Shown here: positions 16,452-26,040 of the stretch, in pieces
Layout: each line of letters opens with the position of its first letter
Numbering within the stretch: position 1 is the stretch's first letter
Assembly: GCA_938002965.1 (NCBI GenBank)
Contig: CALKZY010000005.1
Location: 1 to 64,000 of the forward strand
Direction of reading: 5' to 3'
Length of the DNA stretch: 64,000 nucleotides
From: an uncultured Acidimicrobiales bacterium
GTDB lineage: Bacteria > Actinomycetota > Acidimicrobiia > Acidimicrobiales > SZUA-35
Notes under the pieces: model-generated
Told to the model about the DNA's origin: nothing
What the model saw: only the letters and a program-made list of their open reading frames with translations
Database searches by the model: none
Translations under genes and position numbers: made by a program

Positions 16452-17536
16452 CGCGATGCCGCCGAGGTGGTTGGGCCATCGGTCTGCCGGAGCTGATCGA
16501 CGATGGCAGTCAGTTTCTCGGCGTCGGCTGGGTTGTTGACCGGGATGGAGAATTCGATCCGGTCCACTCTGGAGTCGTAGCGTTTGACCAGCTTGTCCCC
16601 AATTTCGTTGTAGGTGCCGACGGTGGCCACGGTGTGCAGCATCTCGTCGTGCACCAGCGTTGGTAGCTCCTCCCAACGGCCCGACCGGCTGTACTCTGAG
16701 GCCTCGCGGGCGACATCTCCCCACCCGTGCAGCTCGAAGGTACGGCGATATGAGGGGGTCGACAGGTAGAAGCCGACACGGGCTCGCACGGTCTCAGCCA
16801 CCGATTCCAGTTTGGCCTCATCGGGTGCGGTGCCGATCAGGGGTTTCATGCAAACCTCGACGTCGTCCACTGCTCGGTTGGTGCGAGCGGCACCGCGCGC
16901 CAGGTTGGGTAGCACTTCGGCATCAATGAACTCCGGGGTGCACACTGGGTGCAGGCGCACGCCGTTCGCTACCTCTCCGGCCACGGCACACATGTTGGGG
17001 CCAATGGCGGCAACGTGAATTGGAATGTCAGGGTGGTCGATTGGCCCGGGGTTGAACAACGGCACCATCAGGTTGAGGTTGTAGTGATCGCTCTCAAACT
17101 CAAGCGGCTCGCCGGTCTGCCAGCAACGCCATACTGCTCGCATGGCGTTCACATAGTCCCGCATCCACGGAGCTGGGGCCGACCAGTCGAATCCGAATCG
17201 CCGGGTCACATGAGCTCGAACCTGGGTCCCGAGGCCCAGCACGAACCGTCCGCCGGAGAGCTTTTGCAGCGACCAGGCCGACATGGCGGTGACTGTGGGG
17301 GAGCGGGGGAAGGCCATCGCCACCGATGTTCCCAGTTGTAGGCGCGAGGTGGTTGTGGCCCCCAACGTCAACAGCTGGAACGGGTCGTCCTTGGTTTCCT
17401 CCACCAGTACGGCGTCCAAGCCGACGTCTTCGGCCAACGCTGCCAGCGTCGGAAACTGCCGAATGTCAAGTGGGGTCTCAGGCTCCCGCATTCCGGGGTC
17501 AAGCTTTCCAAGCGGAAGTAGTGATTCAACGAGCAC
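16448..17536 (-). CDS. LLM-class F420-dependent oxidoreductase
   Basis: About 362 residues of a luciferase-like (beta/alpha)8 protein. Features are the N-terminal LLPLGKLDPG start typical of the MSMEG_2256-type subfamily, GTSVAMAFPRSP, SAWSLQKLSGGRFVLGLGTQVR, and IPIHVAAIGPNMCAVAGEVANGV. These proteins use coenzyme F420 as hydride carrier on unknown substrates. GTG 17536 gives the family N terminus. An in-frame start at 17629 would add 31 residues without family resemblance. The gene is coupled to the following MocA-type oxidoreductase. It is divergent from the tautomerase gene at 17654. Confidence 0.86.
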   Translation of the reverse strand: MLVESLLPLGKLDPGMREPETPLDIRQFPTLAALAEDVGLDAVLVEETKDDPFQLLTLGATTTSRLQLGTSVAMAFPRSPTVTAMSAWSLQKLSGGRFVLGLGTQVRAHVTRRFGFDWSAPAPWMRDYVNAMRAVWRCWQTGEPLEFESDHYNLNLMVPLFNPGPIDHPDIPIHVAAIGPNMCAVAGEVANGVRLHPVCTPEFIDAEVLPNLARGAARTNRAVDDVEVCMKPLIGTAPDEAKLESVAETVRARVGFYLSTPSYRRTFELHGWGDVAREASEYSRSGRWEELPTLVHDEMLHTVATVGTYNEIGDKLVKRYDSRVDRIEFSIPVNNPADAEKLTAIVDQLRQTDGPTTSAASR

Positions 17537-17653
17537 CCCCTGATTGAACCCGGTCGCCGTCGTCGCTGGCAATTCGCAATGGGTATGAACGCCGACAAAC
17601 CGTGAAACAATGGGTTGGTTCTGCTGCACTGGCCAACCGAAGGAAGCTGCTCG

Positions 17654-18034
17654 ATGCCATTTACTCAGATCTCCCTAAAGAAGGGCACCACGGCGGACTT
17701 CCGCGCCACGATGATGGAGAGCATCTACCTCGCGATGCGTGAGTCGATCGGCATCCCAGAAGACGACCGCTTCGCCACGATCGTCGAGCTCGAGGAGGGC
17801 AACTTCACTAGCAGTGGCAACTACGCGGGAGTCGAACGGACCGACAACGTAGTTTTCATTCAGATCACTTTGAACGCCGGCCGAACGGTCGACGCGAAGA
17901 AAGCACTGTACGCAGCGATAGCCAAGCAGCTAGAGCAAGACCTTGCCGTGCGACCTGAGGATGTCGTGGTGAGTCTGATCGAGGTGTCGCCCGAGGATTG
18001 GTCGTTGGGCAACGGTCTCGCCCAGTACGCCTAG
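17654..18034 (+). CDS. Tautomerase-family protein
   Basis: A 126-residue protein beginning MPFTQI, so mature Pro-1 is available as the catalytic base of the 4-oxalocrotonate tautomerase superfamily. It is longer than the 62-residue prototype and appears to be a fused-length member of the Tautomerase_3/MSAD-like type, with the late RPEDVVVSLIEVSPEDWS segment common to this group. The ATG is preceded by GAAGGAAG as ribosome site. Substrate unknown. It is divergent from the LLM gene, and a shared regulatory region of about 115 bases lies between them. Confidence 0.85.
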   Translation: MPFTQISLKKGTTADFRATMMESIYLAMRESIGIPEDDRFATIVELEEGNFTSSGNYAGVERTDNVVFIQITLNAGRTVDAKKALYAAIAKQLEQDLAVRPEDVVVSLIEVSPEDWSLGNGLAQYA

Positions 18035-18098
18035 GTCAGGCGACCATCAAGCGTTCGACCTCGGCAACCCGGCCCAGGGGTTGAACCCAACCGGCCGC

Positions 18099-18104
18099 TA
18101 CCCT
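18099..18104 (+). promoter_or_regulatory. -10 box for leaderless MFS gene
   Basis: TACCCT ends six bases before GTG 18111 and decides that start. Confidence 0.55.
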
Positions 18105-18110
18105 TGCCGG

Positions 18111-19298
18111 GTGCTGGGTACCAATCGGATAGCGGCTGCTGACCCCAATGTGAGTAACGCCGCCTTGGCCCTGCTCACAGCGGTCAAAGCCATCAACAAC
18201 TGGATGTTCCGTTGGGTGCCGTTTTTTCTGCCTGTACTCCAGCGGGCATTTGGCGCCTCAACCGGGCAGATGACTGCCGTCATGGGTATCGGCCAGATGG
18301 CCGGCTTGACCAGTCTCGCCACCGGACGTCAGTTGGACAACGGTCGGGAACGCCCGGCGATGCTGTTCGGTTTGACAGTGGCCATCTGCGGTTCGCTGTT
18401 GGCCACGGTTGGCAACGTGGCGGCCTTCGGCATCGGCTATTTCGCCATGCTTATGGGCATCGCCTGGGTCACTGTTGCCGGCCACACATACCTGGCAAGA
18501 AGAGTCCGCTACGAGCGTCGGGCCCGAGTAATCGGCATCTTCGAGATGTCGTGGGCCTCCGCCCTGCTAGTCGGAGTCCCGGCAGCTGCGCTGCTGATCT
18601 CGTTGTTCGGCTGGAGGGGTCCGTTTGTGGCCTTCGCAGCGATAGCCACTGTTATCGGACTCATGTTGGCGGTGGCACCGGACGAAGCTGAAGTCTTGGA
18701 AGATGCAGTGGCCGGAACCGGGCGTGTACCGTTCACTCCGCTGGCCTGGCTATCGTTGGGTGCATCGGCCTCGATTGCGTTGTGCGGATTGACGACGGTG
18801 GTGATCATAGGGACCTGGTTGGATGAGGTGTTGTCGGTGTCGACCGCCGGTATTGGCGTGGTGGCCGTCGCCTTCGGTGCGGCTGAGCTGATGGCCTCAG
18901 GGGGTTCGGCCGCGGTCGCCGATCGACTCGGCCCTCGCCGTTCGACCCGGGCCGCCATGGTCATTGTTCTAGTCGGCCTTGGAGTGATTACGCAGGCCGG
19001 ATCGTCGCTGCCAATTGCTGCTCTCGGATTGGTGCTGTTCTTTCTCGGTTTCGAGTTTTCCATCGTCACCTCGTTTGCCATTGTCAGCGAGTCGCTGCCA
19101 GCGGCTCGCGGTCGAATTCTGGCCGCCAATGTGGCGGTGGGAACCGTCGGTCGTGGTGCCGGCGTGATGGCAAGTGGCTCGCTGTACGGGCTGTTTGGCA
19201 TCACTGGGCCCGTGGCGTTGTCGGCTGTGGCTGCGGTATGTGCCATCACGTTTCTGACGCTGGTGGATCGCCACCACCAGACACTCCCTTTGGCATAG
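18111..19298 (+). CDS. MFS transporter
   Basis: About 395 residues with twelve hydrophobic segments. The loop 2-3 motif LATGRQLDNGRERPAM matches the MFS GxxxDRxGRR position in degenerate form. Its counterpart after helix 8 is AVADRLGPRRSTR. Such proteins export or import small solutes with protons. GTG 18111 was preferred over 18081 because of the TACCCT box six bases upstream and because the extra residues are not hydrophobic or conserved in style. Substrate not predictable. Confidence 0.83.
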   Translation: MLGTNRIAAADPNVSNAALALLTAVKAINNWMFRWVPFFLPVLQRAFGASTGQMTAVMGIGQMAGLTSLATGRQLDNGRERPAMLFGLTVAICGSLLATVGNVAAFGIGYFAMLMGIAWVTVAGHTYLARRVRYERRARVIGIFEMSWASALLVGVPAAALLISLFGWRGPFVAFAAIATVIGLMLAVAPDEAEVLEDAVAGTGRVPFTPLAWLSLGASASIALCGLTTVVIIGTWLDEVLSVSTAGIGVVAVAFGAAELMASGGSAAVADRLGPRRSTRAAMVIVLVGLGVITQAGSSLPIAALGLVLFFLGFEFSIVTSFAIVSESLPAARGRILAANVAVGTVGRGAGVMASGSLYGLFGITGPVALSAVAAVCAITFLTLVDRHHQTLPLA

Positions 19299-19406
19299 CC
19301 AGGGGTTTAGCTTCGTCAACATGCACATTTCAGCACGGGCGATTACTGTCGTTAGCTGAAGTCCGATGCCGCAAGTCGGGCGACCCACCGCCATGGAGGA
19401 AAACCC

Positions 19407-21854
19407 TTGAGTCACGCACCAAGGAACTACGTGAGTCGGCTTCTTGCCGTCTTCGCGCTGGTTTCAACCGCCCTTGTCGCCCTAGGCACTGCGCCATCCA
19501 GCGCCGCCACTGGAGACGACGTTCTTATCAACGAAGTACTGGCCAGCACCACGGGAAGCGATGTCGAGTACATCGAACTGTTTGGAACGCCGGGGTTCTC
19601 GCTTGACGGTTTGAGCCTTATCGGGGTCGAAGCCGACGATCAATCATCTCGAGGCAACATCGACTTCCGATTCGACTTTGGACTGTTCGACGTCATCGGC
19701 TCGAACGGTTTCCACCTTGTCGGCAACGAGTTGGTGTTCGGTGCCTACGCCGTCCAGCCCGACACGGCTATTGACACAAACAGCCTTGAGAACTCGTCGT
19801 CCACCTACGCCCTTGTGCCCACCACGGCTCTGCCCGGTGACGGAAGCCTGCCCGCTGATGGTGACGTGCTCGACTCGGTTCACTTGACCGACGACGACCT
19901 CGACCCATCATTCTTTGGTGCCCCTTCGGTCGGTCCGGACGGGTCGTTCTTCCCGGCCGGCGCCGGCCGCCTGGCCAATGGTGTCGATACCGACACCGCA
20001 GCTGATTGGGCTATCGGTGACTTCTTCATCGGATCGGACAACACCCCAACTGCCGGCGGTGAGGTTGCTGAGCCCACCGCCGCCACCATCATGGAGATTC
20101 AAGGTGGCGCCCATCTTTCGCCTTTAAATGGCGCGTTGGTGGCGACCACCGGTGTCGTGACCGCGGTCGCCTTCAATGGCTTCTACCTGCAGGATCCAGT
20201 CGGTGACGGCGACGACAACACGTCCGACGCCGTCTTCGTGTTCGCCGGTTCGGATTCTCCCGACGCTGGCGATTCTGTGTCCGTCACCGGTGTCGTGTCG
20301 GAGTTCATCCCCGGTGGGGCCGGAACTGGAAATCTGTCGATCACTCAGCTGTCAGTCATCGACCTTGAGGTCTTGGGCGCAGGCTCACTGCCCAGCCCGG
20401 TCGAAATCGGCAAAGGCGGGCGCCAAGCCAGCCCAACCACGGTGATCAGCAACTCTGAGTTGCCGACCAATCTGCAAACCGATCCCGCTGTCTTCAACCC
20501 CGAGACCGATACCATCGACTTCTGGGAGTCACTTGAGGGCATGCTGGTCGAAGTTGATCGTCCAGTCACCGTTTCGGCTACTCGGACGTTCAATGCTTTC
20601 TCCAGCGAGTTCTTCACCTTGGCCAGCTGGGGACAAGGTGCAGTCGCTCCCAACAACGCCCGCACCAATCGTGGTGGCATCGAGCTGCAAGCCGATCTAC
20701 AGAACACCGGTGATCAGAACCCCGAGCGGATCCAGATCCAGTTCGACGGAACCCTTTACCCGGCCGAGGCTCCGGCTTTGAACATCGACACCCGACTTGA
20801 CGACGTGCTTGGCGTGGTCGGCTACAGCTTCGGTAACTTCGAGGTCAACGCCATCGAAGAGATACGAGTGGTCAACGACAGCAAGCTCAAGACGGAGACC
20901 ACACCGTTCAAGCCGTTGAACGATCAGCTCACGCTGGCCAGCTACAACGTGTTGAACCTGTCGGGTGACGGAAGCGACGTCGGTCAGATGGCTACCGTCG
21001 GTGCACACATCGCCGCCAACCTGGCCGGCCCTGACATCGTTGCGCTCCAGGAAATCCAGGACGACAGCGGCGAGAACAACGACGGAACGACCTCCTCCGC
21101 CCAAACGTTGACCGCGTTGATCGCCGCCATCGAGGCTGCCGGTGGACCGACCTACGTGGGCGTGGACGTGACCCCCGCCGACAACACCCAGGGTGGTGTT
21201 CCCGGTGGCAACATCCGCAATGCGTTCCTCTACAATCCCGAGCGGGTGTCGCTGGTCGAACTGCAGGACCTCAACTCCACAGTCTTGGCCGACACCTACG
21301 GGGTGAGCGACCCGACCGCCTTCGACGGCAGTCGCATCCCGCTACTGGGCGTCTTCGACTTCCCGGCTGATGGAAGCGGCGAACAGATCACGGTCATCAA
21401 CAACCACTTCAGCTCCCGCTTCGGATCCACACCGATCTTCGGTGGACCACAGCCTTTTGTGCAGGCCGGAGAGGATGAACGTGAAGCTCAGGCCACAGCA
21501 CTCAACGAGGTGACCGACGTGTTGTTGGCCGCAGACGGTGATGCCAACATCGCCGTGGTCGGGGATCTCAACACCTTCCAGTGGACCGATGAACTCTTAG
21601 AAGACCTGCCCGGATCAGAGCCGGTGCTGACCAACTTGGCCTTCACCTCGCTCAACGGCAACGACTCAGACGACCTGTACTCGTTCGTGTTCGATGGCAA
21701 CTCGCAATTGCTCGACCACATGTTTGTCAGCGATTCGCTGCTTGACGGTTCGACCAGATTCGACGTCGTTCACGTCAACGTCGACTTCGCCCGGGTTAGC
21801 GACGACTTCGGGTCCGACCACGAGCCGCTACTGGCTCGCTTCCGCCTCAACTAG
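19407..21854 (+). CDS. Secreted endonuclease/exonuclease/phosphatase-family nuclease (ExeM/NucH-like)
   Basis: An 815-residue exported protein. Residues 1-34 are a Sec signal ending PSSAATG. Next comes a lamin-tail-like domain (VLINEVLASTTGSDVEYIELFG). A middle OB-type nucleic-acid-binding region follows (GVVTAVAFNGFYLQDPVGDGDD). The C-terminal EEP domain (about 510-815) has LASYNVLNL, DIVALQEIQD with the catalytic Glu, NNHFSSRFGS, VVGDLNTFQW with Asp/Asn, and SDHEPLLARF with Asp-His. This layout is that of extracellular DNases used for eDNA or phosphate scavenging. TTG 19407 follows a GGAGGAAAA ribosome site. No cell-wall anchor is seen, so it should be released. Confidence 0.88.
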   Translation: MSHAPRNYVSRLLAVFALVSTALVALGTAPSSAATGDDVLINEVLASTTGSDVEYIELFGTPGFSLDGLSLIGVEADDQSSRGNIDFRFDFGLFDVIGSNGFHLVGNELVFGAYAVQPDTAIDTNSLENSSSTYALVPTTALPGDGSLPADGDVLDSVHLTDDDLDPSFFGAPSVGPDGSFFPAGAGRLANGVDTDTAADWAIGDFFIGSDNTPTAGGEVAEPTAATIMEIQGGAHLSPLNGALVATTGVVTAVAFNGFYLQDPVGDGDDNTSDAVFVFAGSDSPDAGDSVSVTGVVSEFIPGGAGTGNLSITQLSVIDLEVLGAGSLPSPVEIGKGGRQASPTTVISNSELPTNLQTDPAVFNPETDTIDFWESLEGMLVEVDRPVTVSATRTFNAFSSEFFTLASWGQGAVAPNNARTNRGGIELQADLQNTGDQNPERIQIQFDGTLYPAEAPALNIDTRLDDVLGVVGYSFGNFEVNAIEEIRVVNDSKLKTETTPFKPLNDQLTLASYNVLNLSGDGSDVGQMATVGAHIAANLAGPDIVALQEIQDDSGENNDGTTSSAQTLTALIAAIEAAGGPTYVGVDVTPADNTQGGVPGGNIRNAFLYNPERVSLVELQDLNSTVLADTYGVSDPTAFDGSRIPLLGVFDFPADGSGEQITVINNHFSSRFGSTPIFGGPQPFVQAGEDEREAQATALNEVTDVLLAADGDANIAVVGDLNTFQWTDELLEDLPGSEPVLTNLAFTSLNGNDSDDLYSFVFDGNSQLLDHMFVSDSLLDGSTRFDVVHVNVDFARVSDDFGSDHEPLLARFRLN

Positions 21855-21874
21855 CCGGTGAACGGCTACTAAGA

Positions 21875-24019
21875 CTAGTTGACTGATGTAGAGGGCATCG
21901 CTCGGCCGGTTTCCCACGCGACGAAGTCGTTGTAGGGCATCGGTCGGGCGATGTGGAAACCCTGGGCCGTCGGGCAGCCGAGTTCGGCCAGCAGGTTCAA
22001 GGTCTCAGCGTCCTCAATACCTTCAGCCACCACGTGCATGCCCAGCTCTGCGGCCAAGTTCAGTGTTGACTCGACAATGGCCCGGTTTCGTTCCGACTGG
22101 CTGATCCCATAGATCAAGGCACGATCGAGCTTGATTTCGGAAACCGGCAGGCGGCCGAGGTAGGCCAACGACGAGAAGCCTGTGCCGAAATCATCGACAC
22201 TCAACCGAAGGCCGGCCGAGCTCAGGTCCAGAAGGGTTTGGTCGACCACCGGGTCCTCGTCGATCAATGCTTCTTCAGTCAGTTCTACAACCAAGTTACG
22301 AGCCGTCAGACCGGCCAACTCAAGCTCTTTCAACACCGAAGCGGCGAAGCCCGGCTCGCGCAGGTTTCGACCGTCGACGTTGACAGCCACCGCCCAATCG
22401 TGACCGGAACGCACTGACGATGCGACGTCGGCCAGTGCCGCTTCCAGTACTACCCGGGTCAAGGTCGTGATGTGGCCACCAAGCACCACTAGGTCAAGAA
22501 AGTCGGCTGGCGGGATCAGCCCCTCATCGGGGTGAAGCCAACGAACCAACGCTTCGCTGCCGGTGACGGCCCCCGTTTGCAGATCAACCTTTGGTTGATG
22601 GTGGACGAAGATCTCGCCGTTGACTAGAGCCGTCGGCAGCCGTTTGGCGAAACCGATCCGACGTTTGCTGGTTCGTTCCAGCGACTCGTCGTAGTCGACA
22701 AGTCGAGTGGTGCCTTGTTTGGCGTGGCCGAGGGCCACGTCGGCTCGGCGCCGAACTTCGTCAGCATCGAGACCGTCTTCGAAACTGGCGGAACCAATGC
22801 TGGTTCCAACCGAAACGACGATGCCGCCGAGGGTGAGAGGTTCGCCGGTGCAGGCCATCAAGCTCTTGGCCACAGCCTCGGTGCTGGCCTTGTCGCCGGC
22901 GACGAGAGCGGCGAACTCATCGCCGCCGAGGCGAGCCAGCTGCTCGACGCCGTCAACCCTGGCGAAACGTTCGGCCACTACTCGAAGTACCTCGTCGCCG
23001 ATCGAGTGGCCAACCGAGTCGTTGACCCGTTTGAACCCGTCAAGGTCGAGCAGCAACAAGTGGCCGCCGCCTCGCTCCGCCCATTTGTTGGCTTCTTCAA
23101 CGTGAGCGGAGCGGTTTGGCCGCTCGGTCAGTTGATCAACTCGGGCCATGCGTTCTGTAAGCGCATCGGTGCTTCGCTTCTCGGTGATGTCTGAGACTCC
23201 GCTTCGAATCATTGCGCCGGCGGCTACTCCGGCTTCAACCGTTTCGCGGATCCATAGCCAACCATTCTGACCGTTGGTGATGCGGTACTCGAAGACAGCA
23301 CCGGGCTGCACCTCGGAGGAACGCTGATCGTCAGGGTGGATCAAGTCGTCGAGTCGGTCTCCTGGTTTAACATTGCCGATCGGCGCACCGAGAACGCTGA
23401 GAACCTTGCCGTCGGAATCCAAATCCCAGGCGGTGGCTCCTGCCACCCTCAGCGATGTCCCAACCTGGCGTTCCTGCCACTCCACATGAGAGGTAACGGT
23501 GGAAACAGCAGTTCCGGCCAAGATGGGCAGCATCAGCACCCAGATCCACGAGTCAAGAAGATCACCGGAAGCGAACTCCACGCCGTTGACGGCCACGACC
23601 GCCGCGCACAAGAGATGAAAGATGGTCGACTTCTTATGAGCCGATGCAGCCACGAGCGCCAGGTTCATCACGACCAGACTCATGACTGGCAACCAGAGGA
23701 TCGGCAGCACAAGAGTGGTCAGTGCGACAGTGCCGGAAATAAAGTTCTGCACCAGAGTCGGTCGAGGCAGCTCGTCTCGTTGGAGGTGTTTGATCCAGAT
23801 GTACTGAAGAATGAGTACCCCCAGACCCCAGGACAACGCCAACTGGATCGCCCGCCCCTCCCTGGACGCCAAATAGAACAGCAGCGGTGCGACCAGGGGA
23901 AGCGGAAGTAACTGCGAGATGAAGGTGGCAAGCGGATCGCCGCCTTTTACTGCGCCTGGAAACCCGCCCAGTTCGTCCCAGTGCGCAGTTGCATGGGAAC
24001 TTCGATTGCGCCATGACAT
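21875..24019 (-). CDS. Membrane GGDEF-EAL protein (diguanylate cyclase/phosphodiesterase)
   Basis: A 714-residue signalling protein. Residues about 35-175 hold six membrane helices. About 190-285 is a PAS-like domain ending DITEKRST. GGDEF lies at 365-369 in RLGGDEFAALV with DLDGFKRVNDSVGH before it. The EAL domain begins near 460 with SEALVRWLHP (EAL 489-491) and contains DDFGTGFSSLAYL. Both active-site signatures look intact, so synthesis and breakdown of cyclic di-GMP are both possible, with one domain perhaps regulatory. An allosteric I-site RxxD is not obvious before GGDEF. The sensory input would come through the membrane and PAS parts. Confidence 0.93.
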   Translation of the reverse strand: MSWRNRSSHATAHWDELGGFPGAVKGGDPLATFISQLLPLPLVAPLLFYLASREGRAIQLALSWGLGVLILQYIWIKHLQRDELPRPTLVQNFISGTVALTTLVLPILWLPVMSLVVMNLALVAASAHKKSTIFHLLCAAVVAVNGVEFASGDLLDSWIWVLMLPILAGTAVSTVTSHVEWQERQVGTSLRVAGATAWDLDSDGKVLSVLGAPIGNVKPGDRLDDLIHPDDQRSSEVQPGAVFEYRITNGQNGWLWIRETVEAGVAAGAMIRSGVSDITEKRSTDALTERMARVDQLTERPNRSAHVEEANKWAERGGGHLLLLDLDGFKRVNDSVGHSIGDEVLRVVAERFARVDGVEQLARLGGDEFAALVAGDKASTEAVAKSLMACTGEPLTLGGIVVSVGTSIGSASFEDGLDADEVRRRADVALGHAKQGTTRLVDYDESLERTSKRRIGFAKRLPTALVNGEIFVHHQPKVDLQTGAVTGSEALVRWLHPDEGLIPPADFLDLVVLGGHITTLTRVVLEAALADVASSVRSGHDWAVAVNVDGRNLREPGFAASVLKELELAGLTARNLVVELTEEALIDEDPVVDQTLLDLSSAGLRLSVDDFGTGFSSLAYLGRLPVSEIKLDRALIYGISQSERNRAIVESTLNLAAELGMHVVAEGIEDAETLNLLAELGCPTAQGFHIARPMPYNDFVAWETGRAMPSTSVN

Positions 24020-24124
24020 AACAACTGAATCGGCACCACTGGGTTGGACCTAAGCATCAAGGTTGACTTGGTATGGAACCTGGGGGCGTTCGATGTAGGT
24101 CAGGTGACTCAGCCCGGGGAGCGC

Positions 24125-25291
24125 TCACATCAAGTCGCAACGTTGTTGTATGACAGTGTTGGCGGCTAGACGGGAACGGTGATCGGCATCGAGGACGGCG
24201 TCTAGGCTGTCCGCCTTGCCGCCATCATGTTGCTGCAACACCGCATCGTTTACCTCAGCGATAGCCGGCCAGCTAAGCAGTCCGTCCAGGAATGCCTGCA
24301 CCGACACCTCGTTGGTTGCGCTGAGCCAGGCTGGAGCAGTACCGCCTTGCCTGCCCGCTTCGTAGGCCAAGTCCAGGCAACGAAAGGCGCCCCGATCCGG
24401 CGGCTCGAACGTCAACGACAGCGCTTCGTCCCATCGCATCTCGCCGAACGGAAGATCAAAACGGTCCGGAAACGAGAGGGCATAGGCGATGCACAGGCGC
24501 ATGTCCGGCTGTGACAGCTGGGCGATGGTGGACCCATCGGTGTAGGCCACCATCGAATGCACGATCGACTGGGGATGAACGACCACCTCGATCCGGTCGT
24601 AGTCAACGCCGTACAATTCGTGGGCCTCGATGACCTCCAGGCCCTTGTTCATCAAGGTCGAGGAGTCGATGGTGATCTTCGGACCCATTGACCAGGTCGG
24701 ATGAGCCAACGCTGCATCGACGGTGACGGTCTTGAGCTCGCTGGCGGTCCGGCCGCGGAACGGCCCGCCCGAAGCGGTCAATACCAAGCGGTCGACGCCT
24801 TGCTCGTTCTCCGTGGCTCGCAGGCACTGATGGAGCGCGCAGTGTTCGGAATCGACTGGCAAGAGCTCAGCGCCCGGTGTTCGCCGGGCCTCCTGAACTA
24901 GCGGCCCGGCAGCGATCAACGACTCCTTGTTGGCCAGGCCAAGTCGCCGACCGTTCTCCAATGCTGAAAGGGTTACGGCCAACCCGGCGAAACCCATTAC
25001 TCCGTTGATCACCACATCGGCGGAAGCGGACGCTTCAGCCAGGCCTTCTTGGCCGGAAAGCACCGGTGTGGCCGGACCCACGGCATCGGCGGCTTCAAGT
25101 CGTCGTTCGGGGTCGGCCACGACGACGACATCCGGTTGAAACTCGGCTACCTGCTTGGCCAGCAGCGAGATGTTGGATCCGGCCGCCAGAGCCTGAACCG
25201 AAAATCGGCCCTCGGAACGGCGGACAATGTCGAGCGTTTGAGTTCCGATCGACCCTGTAGATCCCATAACCGAAACCGTGGTTGTCGTCAC
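24125..25291 (-). CDS. dxr: 1-deoxy-D-xylulose 5-phosphate reductoisomerase
   Basis: A 388-residue enzyme of the MEP isoprenoid pathway, converting DXP to MEP with NADPH. Motifs are the NADPH loop GSTGSIGTQTLDIV (about 10-23), LANKESLIAAG, PVDSEHCALHQCL with the metal-binding Asp-x-Glu, LTASGGPFRGR flexible loop, and GPKITIDSSTLMNKGLEVIEAH. GTG 25291 is chosen because TAGGCT lies seven bases upstream. A longer in-frame start at 25363 adds residues that do not fit the family N terminus. Its starts lie back to back with the DUF1707 gene, so the two promoters share about 100 bases. Confidence 0.96.
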   Translation of the reverse strand: MTTTTVSVMGSTGSIGTQTLDIVRRSEGRFSVQALAAGSNISLLAKQVAEFQPDVVVVADPERRLEAADAVGPATPVLSGQEGLAEASASADVVINGVMGFAGLAVTLSALENGRRLGLANKESLIAAGPLVQEARRTPGAELLPVDSEHCALHQCLRATENEQGVDRLVLTASGGPFRGRTASELKTVTVDAALAHPTWSMGPKITIDSSTLMNKGLEVIEAHELYGVDYDRIEVVVHPQSIVHSMVAYTDGSTIAQLSQPDMRLCIAYALSFPDRFDLPFGEMRWDEALSLTFEPPDRGAFRCLDLAYEAGRQGGTAPAWLSATNEVSVQAFLDGLLSWPAIAEVNDAVLQQHDGGKADSLDAVLDADHRSRLAANTVIQQRCDLM

Positions 25292-25298
25292 GGCGAAC

Positions 25299-25304
25299 AG
25301 CCTA
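25299..25304 (-). promoter_or_regulatory. -10 box for leaderless dxr
   Basis: TAGGCT on the minus strand, seven bases before GTG 25291. Confidence 0.5.
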
Positions 25305-25381
25305 ACCAACGTCGCCTGTAGCTCCCCGGCCCGGGGGATGCTGCGTCCGGATCCGACGGGCACCGTAGGTAGGAGATGGGC

Positions 25382-25387
25382 TACCGT
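25382..25387 (+). promoter_or_regulatory. -10 box for leaderless DUF1707 gene
   Basis: TACCGT ends six bases before ATG 25394. Confidence 0.55.
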
Positions 25388-25393
25388 AACGCC

Positions 25394-26040
25394 ATGGAAA
25401 GCGATGATCTGCCCGTCCCGGAGCCGTCGGAATCGTCAGAGCGAGCACTCCGGGCGATACGAGTCTCCGACGCTGAGCGCGACGCAGTCATCGAACGTCT
25501 ACGCCACGCAGTAGCGGAAGGACGCATCGAGATGGGCGAGTTCGAAGAGCGAAGCGCCCTGGTGTACAACGCTCGCTTCGAACATGACCTTGAGACGGTA
25601 GTGAACGATCTTCCGGTTGCCGCTGCAACGACCCCGGCGACGCGGCCTGCGGTGGATCGTCGTTGGATGCTGGCGGGGATGAGCGGTCGTGAGTGGAGGG
25701 GATCGTGGCGCCCAGCGAAACAAAACATGGTGATAACCGTGATGGGCGGACAGGAGATCGACCTCACGGCGGTGGAGGCCACCGATATCGAGATCTTGGC
25801 ATTCACCGTGATGGGCGGGCTGGAGATTACCGTCCCCAGGGGGGGCTCTCGTCGACGACGGCGGCTTCTTCTTCATGGGAGCGAGCACGACGGCGGTTGA
25901 CCCACCAGACGGGGCGCCCACCATGCGAATCAAGATCCGCAGCTACGGACTAATGGGAGCATCCGAAGTCTTCCACCCCAAGAAGAGAAAGAACAAGAAC
26001 AAGAACTTCGGTCAAAGAGATCGACCTGAGCTGACCTGAA
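25394..26040 (+). pseudogene. DUF1707-domain protein with C-terminal cell-wall-active-type domain, frameshifted in a G run
   Basis: The first part (25394 to about 25850) encodes a DUF1707 domain (RVSDAERDAVIERLRHAVAEGRIEMGEF) and the start of a LiaF/DUF1707-associated domain (MVITVMGGQEIDLT, FTVMGGLEITVP). The frame then goes off course at a run of seven G (25849-25855) and ends early at 25900. In the neighbouring frame the family-like continuation resumes at once (ALVDDGGFFFMGAST then MRIKIRSYGLMGASEVFHP) and ends at TGA 26038-26040. Removing one G restores a single protein of about 214 residues. This is a sequencing or assembly error, phase variation or true decay. DUF1707 proteins are common actinobacterial proteins of unclear role. 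ATG 25394 has TACCGT six bases upstream. Confidence 0.75.

Noticed and set aside
23336-23911. 191-codon plus-strand frame opposite the GGDEF-EAL gene
   Set aside because: Composition typical of antisense frames and no recognisable domain.
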